Positions 25,935-32,957 of a stretch of DNA of 64,000 nt are shown piece after piece. The DNA is from Chitinophaga sp. CF118 (GTDB taxonomy: Bacteria; Bacteroidota; Bacteroidia; Chitinophagales; Chitinophagaceae). The stretch's first letter is position 1. The number at the start of each line of letters is the position of its first letter. The stretch spans positions 248,001-312,000 of the forward strand of contig NZ_FOMK01000004.1 of assembly GCF_900112615.1 (NCBI RefSeq). Reading direction: 5' to 3'. Both the position numbers and the translations under genes were made by a program. The notes beneath the pieces are model-generated. The model had not been told where the DNA came from, did not search any database, and saw only the letters and a list, made by a program, of their open reading frames with translations.

Positions 25935-26819
25935 ATGAATATCGTGTTCGTAATTGATGTCCTCGGGCTTGAAGGTCTGGGCGCAGCATTAACCTCATTA
26001 ATCAGAAACTGTTCAGATACAAAAAAACTGACGTTACACTTTTTTTGCTCTAATGTAGATATCAGTGATAAGGACAACATTCTGAAGTTGCTTGAAATGG
26101 AAAACTATCAGGGGGCTACTTCTTTTTATGATTTTAATGCTATTGAAATGTTTGGGCATTTAAACTCTTTACATGGCAACTGGGCAATATATGGCCGGTT
26201 CATTATACCCAAATTGATTGATAGCGAATATGCATTATATCTTGATGCTGACTTGCTTATTTTGTTAGATATATTAACTGTAAGTGAAATCAAATTCACC
26301 GATCAATTTATCGCAGCGGTGCCCTTAGGAACATTTATGAGTGCATTAGACGGAAAGTTTTTAATTAACAGATTAGGTCTTGGTAAAGAACAAAAAAGCT
26401 TTAATTCAGGAGTATTAGTCTTTAATATAAAAACCTGGAATTCAAAAAGTATTTCGCAAGAGATAGATCAGATGTGTGAGCAGTATCCTCTTGAATTAAT
26501 TTCTCACGATCAAACAATATTAAATGCACTTTGCAACGGCGATTTTCATTATATCGATGATCGTTTTAATAACCTGTGGTATCCTGATAGGATATTGCCT
26601 ATTACACACAGTTATCATAATTCTATTCTGCATTTTGCAGGTGCACCAAAACCATGGGATTTATTTGGAAGCATTACTCATTCCGGATATAAGCTATGGT
26701 CCGATTATAACACAACATTCTGGCAAAAAAAATACGGAGTACTTACAATAGGTAAACTTCAACGTACCTGGAAAATTAAAAAGTCATTAATAAAACGTAT
26801 TATTAATGGCCGACAATAA
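25935..26819 (+). CDS. Glycosyltransferase family 8 protein
   Basis: A 294-residue GT8-type retaining glycosyltransferase, like LPS galactosyl/glucosyltransferases. The metal-binding DxD is in YALYLDADLLIL (Asp104, Asp106); FNSGVLVFNIKTW and SHDQTILNAL (around 190) are the family substrate motifs, and LHFAGAPKPW near the C-terminus is the conserved HxxGxxKPW-like element. The coding sequence is clearly more AT-rich than the neighbouring genes, suggesting acquisition by transfer. Its end overlaps the convergent aroQ gene by 17 nt. Donor and acceptor unknown; no other glycan gene is adjacent. Confidence 0.9.
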   Translation: MNIVFVIDVLGLEGLGAALTSLIRNCSDTKKLTLHFFCSNVDISDKDNILKLLEMENYQGATSFYDFNAIEMFGHLNSLHGNWAIYGRFIIPKLIDSEYALYLDADLLILLDILTVSEIKFTDQFIAAVPLGTFMSALDGKFLINRLGLGKEQKSFNSGVLVFNIKTWNSKSISQEIDQMCEQYPLELISHDQTILNALCNGDFHYIDDRFNNLWYPDRILPITHSYHNSILHFAGAPKPWDLFGSITHSGYKLWSDYNTTFWQKKYGVLTIGKLQRTWKIKKSLIKRIINGRQ

Positions 26820-27225
26820 AGTACGCTATTCCCAGTGCATACCCTTTCATTCCCAAACCGCAGATACTGCCCACACATTTAGGTGCTATCATGCTCTTAT
26901 GACGGAATTCTTCCCTTGCATGTATATTACTGATATGAATCTCGAGTACCGGTGTTTTAATCGCTGCTATTGCATCCCGTATAGCCACAGAAGTATGCGT
27001 ATAACCACCGGCGTTGAAAAGTATTCCATCATAAGAGAATCCAATCTCATGCAGATGATCAATCAATCCTCCTTCTGAGTTACTTTGGAAATAGCTGAGT
27101 TCCACCGATGGATATAATTGCTTCAGTGTAACAAAATAATCTTCGAAAGATTCGTTTCCGTAAATACCTGGTTCCCGCTTACCTAGCAGGTTTAAATTAG
27201 GTCCGTTGATGATTGCAATTTTCAT
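26803..27225 (-). CDS. aroQ: 3-dehydroquinate dehydratase, type II
   Basis: A 140-residue type II dehydroquinase: INGPNLNLLGKREPGIYG at the N-terminus with the catalytic arginine and tyrosine, YFQSNSEGGLIDHLHE, FNAGGYTHTSVAIRDAI, and EIHISNIHAREEFRHKS with the catalytic histidine. It dehydrates 3-dehydroquinate in the shikimate pathway. Its ATG overlaps the upstream ubiX TGA by 4 nt. The 3' end overlaps the convergent GT8 gene by 17 nt. Confidence 0.96.
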   Translation of the reverse strand: MKIAIINGPNLNLLGKREPGIYGNESFEDYFVTLKQLYPSVELSYFQSNSEGGLIDHLHEIGFSYDGILFNAGGYTHTSVAIRDAIAAIKTPVLEIHISNIHAREEFRHKSMIAPKCVGSICGLGMKGYALGIAYFIVGH

Positions 27226-27797
27226 AATTCTTTATTATTAGTTCCCCATCTGAAGGTGTTCTGTTCAATACCTGCGAGGTCCAGTACACGGTCCACAACA
27301 GTAGCGGCCACTTCTTCCAGGGTTTTAGGTACACTGTAAAAAGAAGGAGTAGCCGGACAAATGATCCCTCCTGCTTCTGTGACGCTAAGCATATTCCGGA
27401 TATGCACCAGGTTATAAGGAGTTTCCCTTACCACGCAAATCAGCTTACGCCTTTCTTTCAGCACTACATCTGCTGCCCTGGTGATCAGATCATTTGAAAT
27501 ACCAGTGGCTATGCGACCTAATGTACCCATAGAACAAGGGCAGATGATCATGGTATCAAACCTGCCGGAACCGGAGGCAAAAGGTGCATGAAAATCCTGT
27601 TGTGAATATACTTTAAATGGTAACTGCGCATAATCTTTTGTGCCCAGTTCAGTTTCCCATACCGTTCTGGCATTCTCTGTGAGCACCAGCGCCACCTCAT
27701 CTGTCTGTGCAGCTGCTGCCTGCAGCTTATTTAAAAGCTGTCTGGCATAAATAGAACCACTGGCACCTGTAACTGCTACTACTATCCGATGTTTCAT
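27222..27797 (-). CDS. ubiX: UbiX-type flavin prenyltransferase
   Basis: About 191 residues with the flavoprotein signature VAVTGASGSIYARQLLNKL at the N-terminus, FASGSGRFDTMIICPCSMGTLGRIA in the middle, and VVRETPYNLVHIRNML with the prenyl/FMN contact residues. UbiX attaches a dimethylallyl group to FMN to make the cofactor of UbiD-type decarboxylases. I use the ATG at 27797 rather than an upstream TTG. It is translationally coupled to aroQ through a 4-nt overlap. A ubiD partner is not in the window. Confidence 0.93.
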   Translation of the reverse strand: MKHRIVVAVTGASGSIYARQLLNKLQAAAAQTDEVALVLTENARTVWETELGTKDYAQLPFKVYSQQDFHAPFASGSGRFDTMIICPCSMGTLGRIATGISNDLITRAADVVLKERRKLICVVRETPYNLVHIRNMLSVTEAGGIICPATPSFYSVPKTLEEVAATVVDRVLDLAGIEQNTFRWGTNNKEL

Positions 27798-27902
27798 ATG
27801 AGGCAAAGCTAGGAAATTAAACCTTGCGGCTATAAATGTAAAAGATTCGGAATAAAAATCCGTGGAATTACATTAATACTATGTGCTCCCTGCTATAAAC
27901 GT

Positions 27903-27927
27903 AAAAAATCCCGGGAAACTCCCGGGA
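27903..27927 (-). terminator. Terminator after the ytxJ-like gene
   Basis: On the minus strand a 7-bp stem TCCCGGG/CCCGGGA with a 5-nt loop is followed by a run of six T. It ends the lipoprotein-ytxJ unit, about 60 nt past the stop. Confidence 0.85.
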
Positions 27928-27985
27928 CTTAATTTCTTTGGATAAATAGAATTTAGCTCCTTCCAATGGGTGCACTTAGCGACCC

Positions 27986-28315
27986 TCAGTTTGCGTGCGC
28001 TTCCAATTCTTCCATGCGGATTCCGCTATGGCTTTCATCGTATACACATTCCCCATTGCGAATCAATAATACCTGTGGCGATTCATGATCTACAGAAAAA
28101 TCGGCTGCCACTTTGTTGGATAAATTACGAAAACTGATCAGATCCAGGTAATAAAAGGAAATGTTCTCAGGCATTTGAGCCCTTTCCAACCTGGACTTAG
28201 CAACAGCGCTGATTGAACATCGCGTGCTATGTTTAAAGATAACCACCGGTTTTTCGGCCGATGTTGCTTTGATCTCTGATAACTGAGTTTCTGTAGTAAG
28301 AGGTATCCAGTTCAT
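27986..28315 (-). CDS. ytxJ: YtxJ-like bacillithiol-system monothiol protein
   Basis: A 109-residue thioredoxin-fold protein with FKHSTRCSISAVAKSRLE, the characteristic single-cysteine motif (TRCSIS) of YtxJ, the bacillithiol system redox-active protein (a bacilliredoxin-like de-bacillithiolation candidate). The cis-proline region reads DHESPQVLLI. The ATG at 28315 overlaps the stop of the upstream small lipoprotein gene in a TAATG, indicating translational coupling; a TTG two codons upstream is disfavoured. Its presence suggests that this organism uses bacillithiol. Confidence 0.9.
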   Translation of the reverse strand: MNWIPLTTETQLSEIKATSAEKPVVIFKHSTRCSISAVAKSRLERAQMPENISFYYLDLISFRNLSNKVAADFSVDHESPQVLLIRNGECVYDESHSGIRMEELEAHAN

Positions 28316-28464
28316 TAACAATCCTTGCTGTTTGCCGTGTGTGTCACTTTGCCTATCTTCATCGGACAGCCTAACTTATTTTGTGATGCACACGAAGTTA
28401 GTAAAGCCGCAAAGATAAACATAAGACCTGCGCCGCCCAAAACTTTAAGATAAGATACTTGCAT
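28315..28464 (-). CDS. Small lipoprotein coupled to ytxJ
   Basis: A very small protein (about 49 residues from the ATG at 28464) with a lipoprotein-type signal MQVSYLKVLGGAGLMFIFAA followed by LLTSC and a short mature part with two more cysteines (GCPMKIG and the terminal KDC). The open frame extends to an ATG at 28533 (72 residues), with another ATG at 28500, but only the start at 28464 gives a normal signal length. It overlaps ytxJ in a TAATG. The function is unknown; the pairing suggests a thiol-related envelope role (inference). Confidence 0.6.
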   Translation of the reverse strand: MQVSYLKVLGGAGLMFIFAALLTSCASQNKLGCPMKIGKVTHTANSKDC

Positions 28465-28644
28465 AAAGGGATGATGTTTTGTTGATAAATGAAATTTCAT
28501 AGGGAATGGCGATATCGCTTTTTTAATCGTCATTTGTAACGTTACTTTGCAAATATAAAAATTATATTAAGTTTTTTAACTATAATATCGGTCCTTTTTC
28601 CCTGATTACATAAATATAACGCAAAAATACAGGCATTAGTTTAT

Positions 28645-29997
28645 ATGACAAAAGTACATTTTATTGCTGTAGGCGGGAGTGTCATGCATCAATTGGCGAT
28701 AGCACTGAAAAATAAAGGCTACCAGGTAACCGGGAGCGATGATGAGATCTTTGAGCCCTCTCACGGAAATCTCAAACAGGCTGGTATTCTGCCGGCTACC
28801 ATGGGATGGGACGAGTCCCGGATCACCCCGGATATTGATGCCGTAATCCTGGGAATGCACGCCCGTGCCGATAATCCGGAACTGATCCGTGCCCGCCAAC
28901 TGAACCTTAAGATCTATTCCTTCCCTGAATATATTTACCAGGAAAGCCTGCAGAAAAAACGGGTTGCTATTGGCGGCAGCCACGGTAAAACTACTACCAC
29001 CGCCATGATCATGCACGTACTGCAACAGGCGGGAACTGCTTTTGACTACCTGGTGGGTGCAAAACTGGCAGGATTTACCCAATCAGTTAATATTACAGAT
29101 GCGCCACTGATTGTGTGTGAAGCTGACGAATATCCGGCTTCAGTGCTCGAAAAACGGCCTAAATTCCATTTCCTGCACCCACACATTGCCGTACTAACAG
29201 GTATTGCCTGGGATCATATTAACGTATTTCCTACTTACGACAACTATCTTGAGCAGTTTGCCATCTTCCTCCGAACTATAGAAGCAGGACAAACACTCAT
29301 CTATAACGATACTGACCATGAACTGGTTAAACTGGTAAAGGCTGAAGGCGGTCATCTGAAACTGATCCCCTACAATGTTCCTGAACACCAGATCGTGAAT
29401 GGTACCACCACAGTTACTTTTGGCGGACTAAAAGCGACCCTGGAAGTATTCGGCGATCATAACCTGCTGAATATGCATGCTGCCCGACTGGTATGTAATG
29501 AGTTAGGAATCGATGATGCGACCTTCCTGAAAGCAATCGCTACTTTTACCGGAGCTGCCAAAAGGCTTGAAGTCGTAGGGAAAAATGATCACTGCGCTAT
29601 TTACCGCGACTTTGCCCATGCTCCTTCAAAAGTAAAGGCTACCATGGAGGCACTGAAAGAACAGTATCCGCAGCGTAAACTCATTGCTGTACTGGAATTG
29701 CATACCTACAGTAGCCTGAATGCTGCTTTTATGGTACAATACCAGGGTGCTATGGATAAAGCAGATGTGCCGGTGGTATTTTACAGCAGTCATGCACTGG
29801 AAATCAAGCGGATGCCTAACCTGGAACCCGAACTGGTAGCACAGGGTTTTGGCCGTAGCGACCTGCAGATCTTCAATAAAAGGGACCATTTACTGGCCTT
29901 CCTGGACGCACAGAACTACGGTAATACAAACTTACTCCTCATGAGTTCAGGTGATTATGAAGGATTGGATGTAAATTCGCTCAAAAAGTATCTATAA
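28645..29997 (+). CDS. mpl: UDP-N-acetylmuramate:L-alanyl-gamma-D-glutamyl-meso-diaminopimelate ligase
   Basis: A 450-residue Mur ligase of the Mpl type, which attaches recycled tripeptide to UDP-MurNAc in peptidoglycan recycling. The N-terminal domain starts VHFIAVGGSVMHQLAIAL, the ATP P-loop is GGSHGKTTTT (about residues 110-119), and CEADEYPAS and HAPSKVKATMEAL are the central and C-terminal ligase motifs. MurC is the close alternative; VHFIxxGGxxMxxLA and HEPD-less FAHAPSK favour Mpl. It is followed after 9 nt by the exonuclease gene. Confidence 0.9.
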   Translation: MTKVHFIAVGGSVMHQLAIALKNKGYQVTGSDDEIFEPSHGNLKQAGILPATMGWDESRITPDIDAVILGMHARADNPELIRARQLNLKIYSFPEYIYQESLQKKRVAIGGSHGKTTTTAMIMHVLQQAGTAFDYLVGAKLAGFTQSVNITDAPLIVCEADEYPASVLEKRPKFHFLHPHIAVLTGIAWDHINVFPTYDNYLEQFAIFLRTIEAGQTLIYNDTDHELVKLVKAEGGHLKLIPYNVPEHQIVNGTTTVTFGGLKATLEVFGDHNLLNMHAARLVCNELGIDDATFLKAIATFTGAAKRLEVVGKNDHCAIYRDFAHAPSKVKATMEALKEQYPQRKLIAVLELHTYSSLNAAFMVQYQGAMDKADVPVVFYSSHALEIKRMPNLEPELVAQGFGRSDLQIFNKRDHLLAFLDAQNYGNTNLLLMSSGDYEGLDVNSLKKYL

Positions 29998-30006
29998 ATT
30001 TTTGTC

Positions 30007-30780
30007 ATGCCCTCATTGCAACTGAAAAGGCCCTTGGCCGTTATTGATCTTGAAACGACTGGCACCAATGTGGCCACTGACCGTATCATAGAAATTGCTA
30101 TTATTAAAGTGTTCCCGGACAAGAGCATTCAGTCCAAGGTGAAACGTATTCACCCGGGAATGCCTATTCCTCCATCTTCTACTGCTATTCATGGCATTAG
30201 TGATGATGATATTAAAGATTGCCCGACTTTTAAACAAGCGGCCAATGAACTGCGCCAGTTCATGGAGAATTGTGATATAGCTGGCTATAATTCAAACCGT
30301 TTTGATATCCCCCTGCTGGTAGAAGAATTTTTACGTACAGGCCTTGAATTTGATGTGAAAGACCGCAAATTTGTGGATGTACAGAAGATTTTCCACCTCA
30401 TGGAAAAACGTACACTGAGCGCTGCCTATAAATTTTACTGCGATAAAAGTCTCGAAAATGCCCATAGTGCAGAAGCCGATGCACTGGCTACCTACGAGAT
30501 CCTGGAAGCCCAGCTGCTCCGTTATGAACAGCTGCAATCTGAAGTAGAACACCTGGCAGATTTCACCAAAGAGGATGAGTATGTGGACTTTGCGAGAAGA
30601 ATGGTGATGCAGAGCGGTAACGAAGTATTCAATTTTGGCAAATATAAAGGCAGGGCTGTTAGAGATGTATTAAAAATAGAACCTCAGTATTATGATTGGA
30701 TGATGAAAGCAGATTTCCCCTTGAATACCAAGCAGAAACTCACAGAAATCTATCATAGTATGATGTTAAAAAAGATTTAA
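30007..30780 (+). CDS. DnaQ-like 3'-5' exonuclease
   Basis: A 257-residue DEDDh-family exonuclease resembling the epsilon subunit of DNA polymerase III. Exo I is AVIDLETTGT (Asp14, Glu16), Exo II is IAGYNSNRFDIPLL, and Exo III includes NAHSAEADALATYEIL with the His and Asp. A C-terminal part (FNFGKYKGRAVRDVLKIEPQYYDWM, about 205-235) is a small domain often attached to such exonucleases in Bacteroidota. It may proofread or trim nucleic acid ends. It lies 9 nt after mpl; no shared pathway is obvious. Confidence 0.93.
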   Translation: MPSLQLKRPLAVIDLETTGTNVATDRIIEIAIIKVFPDKSIQSKVKRIHPGMPIPPSSTAIHGISDDDIKDCPTFKQAANELRQFMENCDIAGYNSNRFDIPLLVEEFLRTGLEFDVKDRKFVDVQKIFHLMEKRTLSAAYKFYCDKSLENAHSAEADALATYEILEAQLLRYEQLQSEVEHLADFTKEDEYVDFARRMVMQSGNEVFNFGKYKGRAVRDVLKIEPQYYDWMMKADFPLNTKQKLTEIYHSMMLKKI

Positions 30781-30848
30781 TATTTATAAAATCCATACTT
30801 TCTTTAGGTATTACACTAATTTCGCAGCCTTAAACAACAATTTGCTGA

Positions 30849-31595
30849 TTGGAAAAGCTTGTCATCATTCCGACGTACAATGAAAAGGATAATATCCGTA
30901 AGATCATTGACGCTGTGTTTTCTCTGCAACAAGATTTTCATATCCTGATTGTGGACGATGGGTCGCCAGATGGTACCGGTAATATCGTTAAATCCATCCA
31001 GAAAGAGCATCCTCAGGAACTATTCCTGGCGGAAAGAAGTGGTAAACAGGGATTAGGTACTGCCTATATCCACGGTTTCAAATGGGCACTGGAAAAAGGA
31101 TATAACTACATTTTTGAGATGGATGCCGATTTCTCCCATAACCCGGCCGACCTGATCAGGCTTTACGATGCCTGTGCAAAGGATGGCGGTGATGTGGCAG
31201 TTGGCTCCCGCTATGTAAAAGGTGGCAAAACAGAAAACTGGCCCTGGGACAGAGCTGTGCTCTCCCGTGGGGCATCTGTATATGTACGGTTTGTTACCTG
31301 GATCCATGTAAAAGATGCAACTGCAGGTTTTGTATGTTATAAACGCCAGGTGCTGGAAGCCATCAACCTGGATGCCATCCGGTTTGTGGGATATGCCTTC
31401 CAGATAGAGATGAAATTTACGGCCTGGAAACTGGGCTTCCTCATCAAAGAAGTGCCCATCACCTTTAAAGACCGTAAAGAAGGATATTCCAAAATGAGTA
31501 AGGGGATTATAAAAGAAGGAGTCCTCGGAGTACTTAAAATTCAATGGGAAAGCCTGTTCCGCAAGTATGAAAGACGAGTAAGAAACAGCGAATAA
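30849..31595 (+). CDS. Polyprenol-phosphate mannosyltransferase-like GT2 glycosyltransferase
   Basis: A 248-residue GT2 enzyme of the dolichol-phosphate mannose synthase type: KLVIIPTYNEKDNI at the N-terminus, VDDGSPDGTG, FEMDADFSHNP with the DxD-like metal site, the SRYVKGG loop, and the RKEGYSKMS motif near the C-terminus. It transfers a sugar from a nucleotide donor to a polyprenyl phosphate. No C-terminal membrane helix is present. The start is a TTG at 30849: an in-frame TGA lies directly before it and the next Met would remove the conserved N-terminus. Downstream is an exporter gene, 7 nt away. Confidence 0.92.
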   Translation: MEKLVIIPTYNEKDNIRKIIDAVFSLQQDFHILIVDDGSPDGTGNIVKSIQKEHPQELFLAERSGKQGLGTAYIHGFKWALEKGYNYIFEMDADFSHNPADLIRLYDACAKDGGDVAVGSRYVKGGKTENWPWDRAVLSRGASVYVRFVTWIHVKDATAGFVCYKRQVLEAINLDAIRFVGYAFQIEMKFTAWKLGFLIKEVPITFKDRKEGYSKMSKGIIKEGVLGVLKIQWESLFRKYERRVRNSE

Positions 31596-31602
31596 AGCGG
31601 AC

Positions 31603-32481
31603 ATGAAAAAAGCACTGATACAATTACACCTGTCGGTATTCCTGGCAGGTTTTACGGGCATTTTAGGTAAACTCATCACCCTCAACGAAGGTCTGCTGGT
31701 CTGGTACAGACTACTTTTCACCATAATCACTTTATACGTCATATTCCGCTGGAAGAAAATGCTCACAAAGCTCTCTTTCAGACAGATCGTGCCCATCGGT
31801 CTTACCGGTATAGTAATAGCCCTTCACTGGCTCTTCTTTTATGGTAGTATTAAGTATTCAAATGTATCTATCGCAGTGGTCTGTTTTTCTCTCACCAGCC
31901 TGTTTACCGCTATCTTAGATCCCCTGATCAACCGCTATCGTCTGGATAAAACCGAACTGCTGCTGAGTGGCCTTACCTTATGTGGAATCATTCTCATCTT
32001 TCATTTTGATGCAGAATACCGCACCGGCATCATCCTTGGGATTATATCATCCTTATGTGCGGCTCTGTTCACCATCTTCAATAAACGCCTGATCAGCAAA
32101 TACGATACGCCTACCATTACTTTCTATGAATTATCTGTCGGATGGCTGGCACTGACCCTCGCCCTCCCCTTCTATCTCCATGTATTTCCACAGCCCTTGC
32201 AGCTGCCTTCTGTATCAGACCTATTCTACCTGCTCATTCTTTCATGGCTGTGTACGGTGTGTCTGTATATGTTGCTGATGAATGCACTGACAAAAATCTC
32301 TCCCTTTACTGTAAATCTCACCTTTAATCTGGAGCCACTATACAGCATCGTAATGGCTTTTATCCTCTTTCATGAAAATAAACAACTAACACCTGCTTTT
32401 TATGCAGGATTAGGCTGTATACTCCTATCCGTAGTACTACAAATGACCAGGGTTTCCCGTACAATACAGAAAGCCGCATAA
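31603..32481 (+). CDS. EamA/DMT-family transporter
   Basis: A 292-residue protein with ten predicted membrane helices and two EamA repeats (residues about 5-140 and 145-285). The end of the first half reads LYVIFRWKKML and VPIGLTGIVIALHWLFFYGSIKYSNVSIA, typical of drug/metabolite exporters; NLTFNLEPLYSIVMAFILFHE is the second-half equivalent. The substrate cannot be predicted. It starts 7 nt after the GT2 gene, so the two are co-transcribed. Confidence 0.92.
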   Translation: MKKALIQLHLSVFLAGFTGILGKLITLNEGLLVWYRLLFTIITLYVIFRWKKMLTKLSFRQIVPIGLTGIVIALHWLFFYGSIKYSNVSIAVVCFSLTSLFTAILDPLINRYRLDKTELLLSGLTLCGIILIFHFDAEYRTGIILGIISSLCAALFTIFNKRLISKYDTPTITFYELSVGWLALTLALPFYLHVFPQPLQLPSVSDLFYLLILSWLCTVCLYMLLMNALTKISPFTVNLTFNLEPLYSIVMAFILFHENKQLTPAFYAGLGCILLSVVLQMTRVSRTIQKAA

Positions 32482-32554
32482 TTATTCAAATATTAAATAG
32501 CTCACGTCAACTCCTGATGTGCGCATCTGTTGGGTATCCGAGACAAAAGAGTAC

Positions 32555-32616
32555 AATCTATGAGAAGTTTTGGCGTAATATAGATTTCTATATCGCGCCA
32601 AAACTTCTTATAGATT
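32555..32616. repeat. 62-nt long hairpin
   Basis: Arms of 21 nt (beginning AATCTATGAGAAGTTTTGGC) pair with one G:U, enclosing a second 6-bp hairpin (ATATAG/CTATAT). The total is a very stable, nested structure. It is downstream of the EamA gene but is not followed by a good T-run (CCCCCCC follows instead), so it may be a small mobile palindromic unit or RNA element rather than a simple terminator. Confidence 0.8.
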
Positions 32617-32768
32617 CCCCCCCGATTAACCCGACTTCAAAATAAGCATCATAGCTTATTCATAAAATAAACTATACATAAATCATTATCACTCTATACT
32701 ATACCTTGGACGTATCTTACCTAAAAGTACTCTAAAAGCCCTGTAGTAGTACCTTATCAGTAGTATAA

Positions 32769-32843
32769 GCCTTATATAAGCCTTATCCTAGTCTTATTTT
32801 AGCCTTATATAAGCCTTATCTTAAAAGGTAAGGCTTATATAAG
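32769..32843. repeat. CCTTATATAAG direct/inverted repeat cluster
   Basis: A 19-nt sequence, GCCTTATATAAGCCTTATC, occurs at 32769-32787 and again, exactly, at 32802-32820. Part of the second copy (32804-32818) pairs with its inverted copy at 32829-32843 in a perfect 15-bp stem with a 10-nt loop. Related shorter CTTAT units flank it. It sits about 115 nt upstream of the S9 peptidase gene. Confidence 0.8.
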
Positions 32844-32957
32844 ACTATATTATGGATTAATTGGTTCATTAAGTACTGTCCAGGATCTGATTCAGGAGTA
32901 ATTAACCACTCGTATAGAATTCAATTCCCACACTGGTATTTTTTTTATTTTGGATGC

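Larger units (their letters stand above)
32482..32957. other. 476-nt gene-free region with hairpin and repeats
   Basis: It lies between the EamA gene and the S9 peptidase gene. It contains the 62-nt hairpin at 32555-32616 and the CCTTATATAAG repeat cluster at 32769-32843, annotated separately. No open reading frame of note and no RNA gene of a known class was recognised. Confidence 0.7.

Noticed and set aside
31053..31796. 247-residue antisense frame across the GT2/EamA junction
   Set aside because: Both sense genes have intact family motifs; the antisense product resembles none.
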